From Madurella fahalii (lineage: Eukaryota; Ascomycota; Sordariomycetes; Sordariales): 64,000 nucleotides of DNA. A model generated the notes under the pieces. The model saw nothing but the letters and a program-made list of their open reading frames with translations. It was not told the origin of the DNA and ran no database searches. The position numbers were made by a program, and so were the translations under genes. Shown here in pieces: positions 44,509-54,732 of this stretch (positions are counted from its first letter, which is position 1; the number at the start of each line of letters is the position of its first letter). The stretch spans positions 3,807,001-3,871,000 of the forward strand of contig CM056875.1 in NCBI GenBank assembly GCA_029876055.1. Direction: 5' to 3'.

Positions 44509-47066
44509 GTGTGCGACCGAGGTCCTATGCCTTTGAATGCACTGTGGGATTTTGGATGCAATGTTGTCCTGGAGAGCATATCGAATATCCGGTAACTCGG
44601 CTATGGTGTATACTCGAGAGAAAAACATACGAAACATGCAAATGCGTCATTCCTGATAGGAGAATGTGTGTGGTAAACTGAATTAGGTTGTGGATATGGA
44701 AAAGAAAAGAAAGGTCTTTCGACTCAGGTTGCTAGGAGAATAAGAAGTACCATGATCACGAAAAGAATACCATTAGCCTGGTATTGAATGCGCGCTTGTC
44801 GGGGCTGTCGTCTGGGTGGTTCAGATGTTCTCTGCGGATGGCAGGATCGGCCAAAGCTTTCGTGATCACCTTAGTGTTAGCCGATATTGGGAACAGCATA
44901 TGGGGATGAATTGCGCCCCCTAAAAGGCAATATCAACATGGTTCGAACTTAGAGAAGGACGAAGCTTGAGTAAGGTACCGACGAAACGGTACGGCGCTCA
45001 ATGTTACCGTCCTACTCTGTAGGGGCACATCAGGCCCCGCGGTATATATACAACTACTTCATTGTGGGTGATAACGATCTTTCCCGCCCGTTACCTTATT
45101 TTCCGGGCTCTCCTTTCGAAGCTACCGACTGTGCCAAGTGACCCAGCTGCAATGATGTGTAGCCAACCATCACTGCCCTTGCTTCCTCACCATCTGTGAC
45201 TACCTGACGTTTGCCTTTCTAAACGGCGTGTCAAATGCTCGCTTCATTTTGCATCTCCTCATCAACCTCTACCCTGTCGCCATGGATGAGTCTGCTGTAG
45301 CCCCGTTGAACTTGGGGAAATGGCGGGCTCAAGCTAGATGTCACGGGGGTTCCATAAGTGGCGCGATTTGTCGGGATAAGTCCTTGGGCTTCTGTTTGGG
45401 TGGGTGGAGAACTCCAAAAATTTTCTCGCAATCTTGGGGAAGAGCAATCGAACTATTCGTTGCCACGACCAGACGACCCATACAGTACATGGGGAAAGAT
45501 GTCACAACATCGGTACCTTAGTCACGGCCCTATGGAAGAGGGCGGCATGTCCATCATCTCCCCCTCATACCCTCTTTCCAGCTGTCGTATGCAGCACATC
45601 TGGACCCGAGAACCGGTGTCCTGGAAGTTGGCACGATCAAAGATCCGCCAAAACCTGCGGAGACCCGCATACGAGAGTGGGCCCGATCACAACCCTCCGG
45701 GCTGTGACAAGTGTCAGTCCCCACCGTCCACACTCGACCAGCGGTCTCCATGGCTGCTAATCCGGCAGTCCATTTTGGGTGAATAATGCTTTTCCTTTTC
45801 TTTTCGTTTCAATTTTCCCTCGTACACTATCGGATGTATGATGCAAATACATTGAGAGAGTTGAACCTTGTTGGATTAGAGCACCCACGCAACCTCAGAT
45901 TTGGAGGCGCACCCACACGAGATACAATAAAAATTAGTACTTGGCGGGCAGGTGAATAGCGGCAAGGCTCTTTCAAAAATCTACGGATTGGGCAATGGGC
46001 CGGATATTGAGTCATTACAGTATGTGCTCTCTGTTCCTTCTTCAAGGGGGGAGGGGTGGGATGTGGAAGAGCCAAGATCCCGATGCGGGACCGCTCCATC
46101 CAATGCTGAGTGCCCATCTTATCTGATCCGTTCGAGTTGCCGATCTCGGAACATTTCGAGGCATCCACCCCCTGCAAACCCAACGGCGGACACAACGGAT
46201 CTGATAACTCTAAAAGGAGGATCAGAGTGGGGATGAAAGGGAAAATTCGGCATGCCAAGGGTGTCACACCCACCATCACACCCACAATCACACCCAACTT
46301 CAACACGGATTATTAAGCCCTGCAGGGACTTGGCGGCTGAGGAGTGGAACCCGCTGCCAAAGGGAAGAAAAAATGGAAAAACGAAAAGACCCTCGGGCCC
46401 CGTAATTGGGGTTGGGGTTGGAAGGTGGCCAAGATGGCCGAGGCATCGACATCGAATTGCAACCGAGTCGGCGGCAAGGGTCAGTATCAGCCATGCACGT
46501 TTATTGCAGCAGCGCCAATATTCGCAGTTGCCCCCAAAAGAGGGGTCGGATGGACCAGACGGAAACAGCCCAAATAGGCGAACGGGATAACGCCCCGTCC
46601 ACTCAGGCGAGACTGGCTCGACCCTTTCATCTGCCTGGGAAGGGCACCAAGCATGCCCGGAGGCAAGTACCCGGACGGAGGACGGGAGCATGTGGTCGCT
46701 TACTGCTGTCGGTTGTCCCGCACCCCTTCCTTCGTCGGGAGCTGGAACTCGCTTGGAGTCAAGGATGAGCCCTGCCTGGGCATGTATTAGCAGTTCTTCG
46801 TTCAAGCCTCCGTTCGGAAACCAACCCCTGGCGAGAACCAGAGAACGGCGGGTTGCACGCATTCAAAGACGACCGAAATCTCGCCTTGGTTATAACCATT
46901 CGTATCTGAATCTGGCATGCCATATCTCACTCGTCCTCCCTAAAGCTCCCCGGCCGAAGTACCCGCGCAGTGATTAGATAGGTTAATCCGCGTTCGTTCG
47001 ACAATCCTTACGAACCTTTAATCCTGCCCGCCCTCGAGTTTCGCATTCGGTTGGAAAATCGTCAAC
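44509..47066. other. 2.6-kb intergenic region with GATA sites and short repeats
   Basis: No supported gene. Open frames on both strands near 46100-46900 have biased, non-conserved composition. The region carries two exact ATCWGATAA sites (recorded separately). A short degenerate (ATCACACCCACA)-like repeat lies at about 46262-46301. The final part is the 5' flank of the acetyltransferase gene. Confidence 0.5.
46119..46207. promoter_or_regulatory. Two exact ATCWGATAA (iron GATA repressor) sites
   Basis: TTATCTGAT at 46119-46127 and ATCTGATAA at 46199-46207 both match the ATCWGATAA consensus of the SreA/Sre1/Fep1/Urbs1 family of iron-sensing GATA repressors, in opposite orientation and 80 bp apart. 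They lie about 0.9 kb upstream of the acetyltransferase start. The match is seen directly; that they work, and on which gene, is inferred. Confidence 0.5.
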
Positions 47067-47963
47067 ATGGTCCACGCCGTGCTGCCCGCCCTAATCCCGG
47101 ACATCCGGAAGATCTACGATGTCTACTTCGCGGCCTTTGGCAACGACCGCATGGGCGACATCATGATCAAGATCCTGTTCCCCAACGGCGTCGACTCGGA
47201 CGAGTTCCGGGCGGCGCACGCGGCCGGCACGCTGAGCTGGTGGCACCAGAGCGACTCGCAGTACACGTACAAGTGCGTCGACATGGACACGGGCGACATC
47301 ATCGGTATGGGCCTGCTCGACGTCTACGTCAAGCCCCGCTCCCAGGAGGAGCGCAAGAACGGCGGCGTGCCCTGGCTGGAGGGCGAGCAGCGGACGCGCG
47401 CCGAGAAGGTGCTCAACCCGCTGTGGGAGATGCGCGAGAAGCTGTTCGGCGGCCAGCCGTATATCTGTGAGAACCCTCCCCCCCTTCTCTGTGCTTGATC
47501 TTCCGAATAAGTAAATCCCGATGGCTAATCCCGCCGTGCTTTTTGTGACAATTTAGATGCCCACGTCATTGGGGTGCTTCCCGAACATCAAGGCAAGAAG
47601 GCGGGTGCTGTGATGGCCTCGTTTGGCATCGACCTTTGCAACCGCACCGGCCTGCCCGTGTATTTTGAGGCGTCACCGACGTCGGTTGGGCTGTATGAGA
47701 AGATGGGCTACGAGAGGTTGATGGAGACCATCGTTCACAAGGCCGAGCTACTGGACACCGATGAAGATGTCTCGGTGCCGCTCATGGTGCGCATGCCAAA
47801 GATTGCTGGCGGGATGAGCTTCTACGAGTGGAAAGCGAAAGGATACCCCCGCTTCGCCCAGCCCGCCGCTCCAAAAGCAAACGCAGCATATCAGCTCCCA
47901 AGCTGGGGCAAGCTGATTAGACTTATCCTGGCCAAACTGGGCTTACAAAAATTTTTAGCTTAG
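47067..47963 (+). CDS. GNAT-family N-acetyltransferase
   Basis: Two exons (47067-47466 and 47557-47963) give 268 aa. The N-terminal half begins MVHAVLPALIPDIRKIYDVY, the usual GNAT alpha-1 region, and includes KCVDMDTGDIIGMGLLDVYV (beta strands). After the intron comes the acetyl-CoA motif: VIGVLPEHQGKKAGAVMASF, where PEHQGKKAG stands for the Q/RxxGxG/A pyrophosphate loop. It is followed by VYFEASPTSVGLYEKMGYE, the GLYEK.GY motif. Fungal relatives are mostly uncharacterised small-molecule or protein acetyltransferases. It is shorter than the siderophore acyltransferases (over 400 aa), so the nearby iron-type GATA sites do not by themselves make it a siderophore enzyme. The donor is GTGAGA and the acceptor TTTAG. 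Confidence 0.9.
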
Positions 47964-48525
47964 ATGCTGATTTTCGTTGTTTTTTGGGGGTCTCTGTATG
48001 TCTAGTATTTAATTAATCTTGATGCCTACGTATGGAAATGGTCGGCTGTCGTTTGCCAGCTGTGTGAACCTCGGAACCCTACAAAGACTGGAATGATTGG
48101 ACCAGGAACTTCTGGGAAAGAATCCGAGATTTGCCGAGACCGGTCTCGTTAAAATTCTCCAAAAAAAGATAATCAGATCATCGAGACAAGCGGCGATTGC
48201 ATGGGTCCGGCGCGTGACAGGGTATCCTTGGCAGACTCGGGTGCTTCCCACACCCCCCTCCCGGTTTGGGAACCTCCGGTGGTACCATTTGATTATGTGG
48301 GGGGTTGACCCAAGCCAGGGCCGAGATGCTCGCCCCGGTCCCCGGTGCTGGTGTGTGTTGCTGATTGCTCTCTAGACCGTCCCTAGAACGATTCGGTTGC
48401 CTGCGTCCATTTTGGGCTTTGAGCCACCCCGTGCTAATGGGCAATCGAGGACCGCCGGAATTGACCAACTCCCTTCTCGCGTCCGCGGTACCTCTTGAGC
48501 TCTCGCTAACAAGCAAGCCGCAAGT
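47964..48525. other. Intergenic region, no gene seen
   Basis: This is the 3' flank of the acetyltransferase gene and 5' flank of the flavoprotein gene. Near 48168-48181 the sequence agataatcagatca contains AGATAA and a one-mismatch version of the ATCWGATAA site. No gene or RNA was found. Confidence 0.5.
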
Positions 48526-49953
48526 ATGGCCCTAAGGCGCGTCAGAAAAGCACTTCTCTTCACTCGGCTAGTCGGGTACGCCCTTCGGGTCTACCTTTCC
48601 TTCCTCCGCCGCGCCGTATCAGCCAAGTTGGCCGCCTTAACTGCCGGTACGCCGAGCCCGCCTGCGGACCCGTCAGATGTCAAAAACATCGTCGTCGTTG
48701 GTGCTGCTTTCGCCGGCTACTTCGCCGCCCGCATTCTCGCCACGTCGTTGCCCAGGGATGGCAGGTACCGGGTCGTAGTGGTAGAACCCAACAGCCACTT
48801 CAACTTCACATGGGTGCTGCCGCGCTTCTGCGTCGTCGAGGGCCATGAGCACAAGGCTTTTATCCCGTATACCCCAAGATTCTTTGCTCAAGGTCCTGAG
48901 GGCATGGTTCGGTGGGTCCGAGACCGCGTCGTTTCCGTGCGAAAGCAGAGCGTGGTCCTACGCAGCGGCGAGGAGATCCCTTACGAATTCCTCATCATCG
49001 CCACGGGATCTACAGTAGCCGATGGGTTACCGTCCCGTGTCGGTGTGGAAGATAGGGACGGGGGCATTGAACTGCTGAAGGCTATGCAGATTCGCATCAA
49101 GAACGCCGAACGGGTTGTGGTTGCGGGCGGCGGTGCCGCTGGTGTGGAACTCGCCACGGACGCGAAAAATCAGTATCCGAATAAGTCAATTACCTTGGTG
49201 CACTCGCGGCAAGAAGTCATGCATCGCTTTGGGCCAGGCCTACAAAAAGCGGCTATGGATGCCCTGCAAACCCTGGGCGTCGACGTGATACTCGGCGAAA
49301 GAGCGGATGCGGAGAGCGCCGACGGCAAGTTCATCACTCTCAGCTCTGGGAAAAAGATTGAGTGTGATTGTTTCGTACGACTCTCCACCTCTATCTCCGT
49401 AAAGTTCACTGGATATGGACGACGCTGACATGCAATGCTGGGCAGATAAACTGCACAGGGCAAAAGCCCGCATCGGGGCTCATCGCAGATCTCGCACCCA
49501 ATGCCACCTCCCCGTCCGGACATATCCGAGTCAAGCCAACCCTTCAAATCGATGACGACTCACTTCCCAACGTCTTTGTTTGCGGCGATGTTGCCGACAC
49601 GAAGGCGCCTAACCCTAACTCCCGGATTGCCGCACGCCAAGCTGAAATCGCTGCGGATAACGTGGTCCTGGCCGTGAGGGGAAAGAAGCCGAGTCACACA
49701 TACAGGCCGCAGTGGGGCGACGGTGTGATCAAGTTGACGCTGGGACTGGTGAGTACCTTAGACAGTGCTTGCTCACGGGCGACCCTAAGCTGATCGTGAA
49801 AATGCGTAGGACCGGTCTATCACCCATTTCTGGGACGGCAAAGGGGAGCTTCTCTTTCCTGGGAAGGAAACCGATCTCGCCTTGATGTGTGACGGGGCTT
49901 GGACCGCTGTCGCTGCAAAACCATTCCAGGACACCGGTGTGTACTCTGGGTGA
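48526..49953 (+). CDS. AIF/AMID (FSP1)-like FAD-dependent NAD(P)H oxidoreductase
   Basis: Three exons (48526-49374, 49446-49748, 49810-49953) give 431 aa. After a hydrophobic/basic N-terminus, NIVVVGAAFAGYFAARIL is the FAD Rossmann loop. EFLIIATGSTVADGLPS is the ATG motif. RVVVAGGGAAGVELATD is the NAD(P)H loop GxGxxG. NVFVCGDVADT is the second FAD-binding GD motif, followed by NSRIAARQAEIAADNV. The last exon encodes ITHFWDGKGELLFPGKETD. This is the AIF-M2/FSP1/Ndi-like class, which reduces quinones or other acceptors with NAD(P)H and often sits at mitochondrial or lipid-droplet membranes. The physiological acceptor is not predictable. Splice donors are GTACGA and GTGAGT. Length is normal for the family. 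Confidence 0.92.
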
Positions 49954-50678
49954 TGGAACAGAGCTCGTGATGCTGCTTCTGTGGCGGAGGCTGCGCGGTT
50001 GGGTTCTCCTATGGATTTATAGACTCGGAATCGGCGTTTGTGCAGTGTCTTTAACAATAGATGAGAAAAAAGTAAGGCTACTAGCTTCAAGCATGATCCT
50101 CTCGTCCTTAGCCCTTGGCGCATCTGCAGGTTTTCACTTGCCGAAGCCATCGTCCACAAGACGGGCCGCAAACAGGAATCGAGCTTATGAGCCCCTAAGT
50201 TTAGTCGCTGAGCTAAGAGCTGAGAAGAACTGTAGATAGGATCTCCGTTCACGCATGTCTCCATTGTTGTGGGCCACCACCCAAACGCCGTGAGCGCCGC
50301 GGCGCTGATCCGGATCGTCGTTGCAGCCTTATTTCCCGCAGTGGGACAGGGCAGATCTGCCTCTTTACGAATCTTTCTCCCCAGCTCTACTTTGACTCAT
50401 TTGGCTACCGCCAGGTGCGCTCACCACTCACTCTTAGCTACAGGTATTCTCGAAAATAGGCACAAGCGAGACATTTGACACAGCAAGATTGTCATTACTA
50501 ATTTGGGCAATCTACCAGACCACTCATAAACTCCTCAGACCATTCGCTTTCTAAGCTCTCTCCATCACATCCCCGGATAGCCCCAGGTCTCCGTTCTCGA
50601 AGGTTTTAGTACGCAAACACCTAGATGTGTCCACTGTCCCCCATGTCTCCTCACTCTGCCTCGTCTTCTAACAGAAGG
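49954..50678. other. Convergent intergenic region, no gene seen
   Basis: This is between the 3' ends of the flavoprotein gene (plus) and the three-domain gene (minus). Short open frames on both strands have no recognisable motif. Confidence 0.5.
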
Positions 50679-52760
50679 TCAAGCCAGTTGGGTGGTGTTG
50701 AACAGCCGGTTTCCGGTATCTGTTGTGCCCCTGCCTGTAAATTTATTCTCGGAAAGGCGAAGCGCGATCAAGGTCAAGTTCCTGTCGTGCTCCAAGACCC
50801 GGCCAAGGATGCCCGTGGGGGAAATTGACCCGCCCTGGACGACGCCGGCAAGAACCAGAATGCAGATTGATGGGTTGAGGGTGCGGATCCGCCGTACGAA
50901 TTCCACCACTGTCCTGCCATTGTTCACCACCGAGTCCACCAGCACCACGGTCCGCTGCCTCTGCAGGTGGTGGCTTTCCAGGTCGTCGGGTTGACGGGCG
51001 TGGACAAACATGGCAAGCGGTAAAGCGTCGTTCACCCCAAAAGCCATGGGTTCTCCGCCACGCATCAGCGCCACGATCGTTGTCTTTTCCTCGTGAAGGA
51101 CGCGGTGTCCCTTGGTCACGTGGCCCTGGACATGCGGGATGTCGTACTCTTCGACCCCAACTGCGTCGGCGAGGAACTCGGTTGCCAGATACCAGCCGAC
51201 GAGGCGATGGGCTTCCCTCAGCGCAGGGCCGCGCACATTTGCATCGCGGGTCGCCGTGGTAAGGAGCTTAGCTCCGTTGCGTGACGTTGCGTGGAAGATA
51301 CGGGAGCTGATATCCCGCTCGCGGACGACTGCATCGAGAAATCCAGGATCCGTGAGCTCGAGTACGGGAAGTTTGGTGGCGTCCAGTCGCAATGAGGTAT
51401 GGCTCGGAAGCAGCACTTGGCGTGCCCAGAGCCCGCCATTATCAACAGCATCCAGAAGGGGCGCGTCCATTGTCCTGCTCCGGGCGTGCTCCTCCCCGAC
51501 TACAACAATGGCTTGATGCGCCTCCTGCAGCATTGGAAGATCCAAGACACTGTCCCCAAACGCCCAGATGTACAGGCCATGTGTGTCGCGTAGGCGTGCA
51601 ACCAAAGCCCGCTTCATCCCCGCCGTTATCACGACGTTGTCGGCGATGCGCCCACCTCCAACCACTCGCACCAGCCCCGACAAACCCTCCCTGGCCAGAA
51701 CCATATCCCAGACGCGGCGCAGCCCGCACGTCACCACGATAGCGGCAACGTGCTCTTTCTCTCCAGCATATCTAAGCAATGACACCATCTCGGGATGCAA
51801 GGACACGGATCGCGCAACCTCTTCACACAGGGTGTCAAACTCGTCGTCGCTGGCGAATTCTTCGTACAGAAGCGTCGCCTGTCGAAAAGCAGTATACGAG
51901 TACTTCAACCGACTGCCAAAAAGCGTTTTCAGGGGGTCCTCGTCCACGCGCTCCGGAGCAGGCGCCACGTTCCGCTGCGCTCTTCTAGAGATGGCGCTCC
52001 AGAATAAGGTGCCCGTGTCCTGCGCCGCCAGCGTCCTGTCAGCGTCGAGAACCAGCGCGGTCTGTAATCGACCCGGGCTGCGGTGCGCCGCCGCCGCCGC
52101 CGCGAGGCACTCATCCAGCCTGTCCAGAACGCAAGCGAGATTGCGCTGTTCGTTGTGGTGGCGGAAGTCGAGCAGCAGCGCTGCCGCTCTGTCCAGCATC
52201 GTCGCCGGGTCGGATAGGCAGGCGAAGAGGACCCCGTTGTCGCGACAGAGACGCCGGAGCTCCGTCTTCTCGGCGTGCTGCCACCTGCGCAGATGGCCGA
52301 CGGATGCGGGCGGACGAGCGCGCGAGTCGGTCCGTCGACGCTCCGCGATTACGTCCGGGGCTGTGTCGAGGTAGATGATGTGCGTGTACGTGTCCAAGTC
52401 CGCCTGCGTGTACACCGCGTGCCCAGCCTCGTCCTCCTCGGGCCAGAACATGAGGTGGCCCGCGACCACGGCGGCTTGTCCAGTGCCGGCGCCGTCATTT
52501 CCGATGAACTCGATGGCGGACTGCCGCCAATCGGTCTTTGTCTTCGCCGGTGCCTGCTGGAACTCTTCAAGCCCCCCAGGGACCAGTGAAGCAATCACTT
52601 CAGACCCTTCATAGAAGCGGAATTGTCCCTCGCTCAACCGGGCCTTGAGCTTCTCGATCAGGAACGACTTTCCGGAGCCGGGGACTCCGTAGATGCCGAT
52701 TACTACTCGTTTCTCCTTCGGTACAAGCTTGGGAGGCTCGTCAATTTTGGTCAGCATCAT
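50679..52760 (-). CDS. Three-domain P-loop kinase-like / HAD phosphatase / UPRTase-like protein
   Basis: Single exon, 693 aa from the first of two adjacent ATGs (MMLTKIDEPP); the frame runs further upstream with other ATGs but through low-complexity sequence. Domain 1 (about 18-200): P-loop GVPGSGKS at 25-32 and HIIYLDTAPDVIAERRR. Domain 2 (about 230-450): HAD phosphatase, with LVLDADRTL (Asp239, Asp241), Thr344, Lys383 and FGDSVLDLPM (Asp403, Asp407), as in phosphoserine phosphatases. Domain 3 (about 475-690): uracil phosphoribosyltransferase-like, with the PRPP loop VVLVDSVVNNGRTVVEF at about 605-621. All three sites look intact. Such triple fusions occur in other filamentous fungi and suggest nucleotide salvage or repair, but the pathway is not established to my knowledge. 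Confidence 0.9.
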   Translation of the reverse strand: MMLTKIDEPPKLVPKEKRVVIGIYGVPGSGKSFLIEKLKARLSEGQFRFYEGSEVIASLVPGGLEEFQQAPAKTKTDWRQSAIEFIGNDGAGTGQAAVVAGHLMFWPEEDEAGHAVYTQADLDTYTHIIYLDTAPDVIAERRRTDSRARPPASVGHLRRWQHAEKTELRRLCRDNGVLFACLSDPATMLDRAAALLLDFRHHNEQRNLACVLDRLDECLAAAAAAHRSPGRLQTALVLDADRTLAAQDTGTLFWSAISRRAQRNVAPAPERVDEDPLKTLFGSRLKYSYTAFRQATLLYEEFASDDEFDTLCEEVARSVSLHPEMVSLLRYAGEKEHVAAIVVTCGLRRVWDMVLAREGLSGLVRVVGGGRIADNVVITAGMKRALVARLRDTHGLYIWAFGDSVLDLPMLQEAHQAIVVVGEEHARSRTMDAPLLDAVDNGGLWARQVLLPSHTSLRLDATKLPVLELTDPGFLDAVVRERDISSRIFHATSRNGAKLLTTATRDANVRGPALREAHRLVGWYLATEFLADAVGVEEYDIPHVQGHVTKGHRVLHEEKTTIVALMRGGEPMAFGVNDALPLAMFVHARQPDDLESHHLQRQRTVVLVDSVVNNGRTVVEFVRRIRTLNPSICILVLAGVVQGGSISPTGILGRVLEHDRNLTLIALRLSENKFTGRGTTDTGNRLFNTTQLA

Positions 52761-53345
52761 GATGGCAATGGTTTGGGGTTTTTTTGGTGGATTTGAACGA
52801 GCTTTGACCGGAAAGATCGGGTTTGGGATGATGGGCGGATGTGAATCCCCAACACGTAACCCTCCTCCGCCTTTTATCCTCTGCATTCGTTGCCTGTTTA
52901 CAAATCTGGCCACTCCAATTGCTAAAAACAAGGTTGCGGTGTAGGCCTCAGTGCTGCCAACAACTAGCATTGACCGATCCAAGCAAACTGTCCGCCTCCG
53001 CGCTAGGGGTGACACAAGACCGGAGGCCTACTGCGGTGACGCTGCGTGCAGACAGACCTCAAACACCTGGCGGTGTTTGTTTATGAGGCAGAGACACTCT
53101 TTCGCCCGGCGGGAGGGCCAAGCGAATCACCGTTTGTAAGCTGAGGATCTAGCGGACATTGATGGTGGAAAACAGGGGATCGTCGCCTGGCAGGAACTGG
53201 ACGAAGGCGCATGGTGGCTGGAGAACTGACCACTCTCAGTTCATAACTATATGAATGGACCCGATTGTGTTGCAAACCGACCCATGACGCCCTACCTCCC
53301 CACCATCCCGTTTGCCCAGTAATTTCCGCAAAATCTTTTACATGC
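52761..53345. other. Intergenic region, no gene seen
   Basis: 5' flank of the three-domain gene and 3' flank of the CFEM gene. The upstream extension of the three-domain frame crosses the first 250 bases but is low-complexity and probably leader sequence. Confidence 0.5.
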
Positions 53346-53903
53346 CTAAAGACTGGCGAGAGCTGCAAACGCAAATGGAGCCGCGACAACAAGCATGCCG
53401 GCACTAAGGCCCATTGCCCCTGAATCCGGTGCATCGGTAGTAGTGGAGCTTGGGGGATCAGCCGGGGCGGTGTTCTGGCCGGCGGCGGGGGCAGTAGAAC
53501 TCGTCGAAGATGGGAAGCCGACACTGGTGACCGGGGCGCCGGAGCGCTCAACGACAATCTCGCACATGCGAGCGGCGGCGGGAAGTACTTCGCCTAGAGA
53601 GGAATGTCAGAGAACAAAGGCCAACATGGCGGCCGGGAGCAGCAGCAAAGGTTTCTCCGTACCAACACTGACGTCGTTTCCGCACGCCTGCAGAACGCAG
53701 GACACGCCGTTGGTGTAGATGGCGCGGTAGTTGTCGGCGATGCAGAAGCACTCGAGGTCCTCTGGCCCGCTGCACGTCGTGACGTCGCCAATGGCCGTGT
53801 TGAGACAGTCGATGGCGCACTCGGGCAGATAATCGCTGATGGTTTCAGCCGCTCCGGTGACGATCGCGGCAGCGGCAAGGAGGGCGGCAAAGTAGTACTT
53901 CAT
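53346..53903 (-). CDS. CFEM-domain GPI-anchored protein
   Basis: Two exons (53663-53903 and 53346-53593, minus strand) give 162 aa. Residues 1-19 (MKYYFAALLAAAAIVTGAA) are a signal peptide. The CFEM domain has eight cysteines in order: PECAIDC, DVTTC, LECFC, SCVLQACG and, after the intron, RMCEIVV. A Ser/Thr/Pro/Ala-rich stalk follows, and the C-terminus is a hydrophobic tail (GLSAGMLVVAAPFAFAALA), the sign of a GPI anchor. CFEM proteins sit in the fungal wall or membrane. Several bind haem and relay it for iron uptake, where an Asp in the domain is important; IADN has one candidate. It is divergent from a siderophore transporter with iron-type GATA sites between them, which favours an iron role. 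Confidence 0.92.
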
Positions 53904-54732
53904 CGTGACGGGCTGGCAGGGGACGGACAGAAAGGGGCCTTCTCAGCTTCCCGGCGTAAACCCGTGGTGCGTTTGTCTGTTGGGGGAGTACGCAACCAAC
54001 GTGCCATTAATTATGTGACCCTGGGAGTGGGACCTGTTGCTACCGAGGTCCCATCCCATTTATACGGCCACCCCAACTCCAGGGGTGGGTATCATCGGCC
54101 GCCGCACCCTGCAGAGCTGTACTGTATTCCCATCTAACAAGCCATGCCGATGTCGCTGCTCCCGGCGGACCGGCAAACCATGTCTCGCATGACATGTTGG
54201 GCAAAGCCCCCCTGTGCTAATTTCTCAATAGCTCTCCGCGTGGGGCGCTTGGCGTGCGCGAGCGACGGGGCAGGTTTTTTTATCAGATGATCTGATCCAT
54301 CTTATCTGATCTGCCCAGTGGGCGTCATTGGCCCAGAACATCCACATCCCGCGGTGAGTTGCCCCGGGTAGGATTAGGTTCCTTTTTTGGTCTCCGGCCA
54401 TGGCCCCGTCGTGTCCTCGTCGCTGGCCACATGCAGTCTCCCCGTACTAGGGTCCCACGGTCGGCTTGCAACAGCCTCTGCCCACCCCTAAAGTACCTTA
54501 CGTATGTGTGTATGAGTGAACCAGCACCGGCGGGGACAAGGGTGGGAACGGCAGGTTATTTCACTTTGTCCGACCCAGCCCCAACAGGCCGAGATTTCCC
54601 GCTAAATCTCTCCGTTTCTAGGCCGGATGCCGGTGAATTGAGGTTTGACTTTGCATTTCCATCTTCTCTCCAGTCCGGTCGGTGCTGCCGGTATTTGGAT
54701 CCCCGGAGTCAGGATCGTGACCGACAGCAGGC
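53904..54732. other. Divergent promoter region of the CFEM and siderophore-transporter genes
   Basis: 829 bp with both start codons pointing outward. The two ATCWGATAA sites recorded at 54280-54310 lie about 380 bp from the CFEM start and 425 bp from the transporter start. No other gene is seen in it. Confidence 0.7.
54280..54310. promoter_or_regulatory. Paired iron-repressor GATA sites in a divergent promoter
   Basis: TTATCAGAT at 54280-54288 and TTATCTGAT at 54302-54310 are exact matches, on the minus strand, to ATCWGATAA. Their starts are 22 bp apart, about two helical turns, with a further GATCTGATC half-match between them. Iron-sensing GATA repressors with two zinc fingers (SreA/Sre1/Fep1/Urbs1) bind this sequence and silence siderophore uptake genes when iron is plentiful. 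The flanking genes are exactly of that type, so function is likely although inferred. Confidence 0.8.

Noticed and set aside
46119..46862. 247-codon minus-strand ORF upstream of the acetyltransferase
   Set aside because: No ATG-anchored conserved motif; composition is biased, with Cys/Gly repeats coming from the short CACCC-like repeats. No family similarity recognised.
52761..53015. Upstream extension of the three-domain protein (extra ~85 residues)
   Set aside because: The extension is low-complexity and lacks domain features, and the MMLTKIDEPP start sits just before the P-loop domain. An upstream start cannot be fully excluded.
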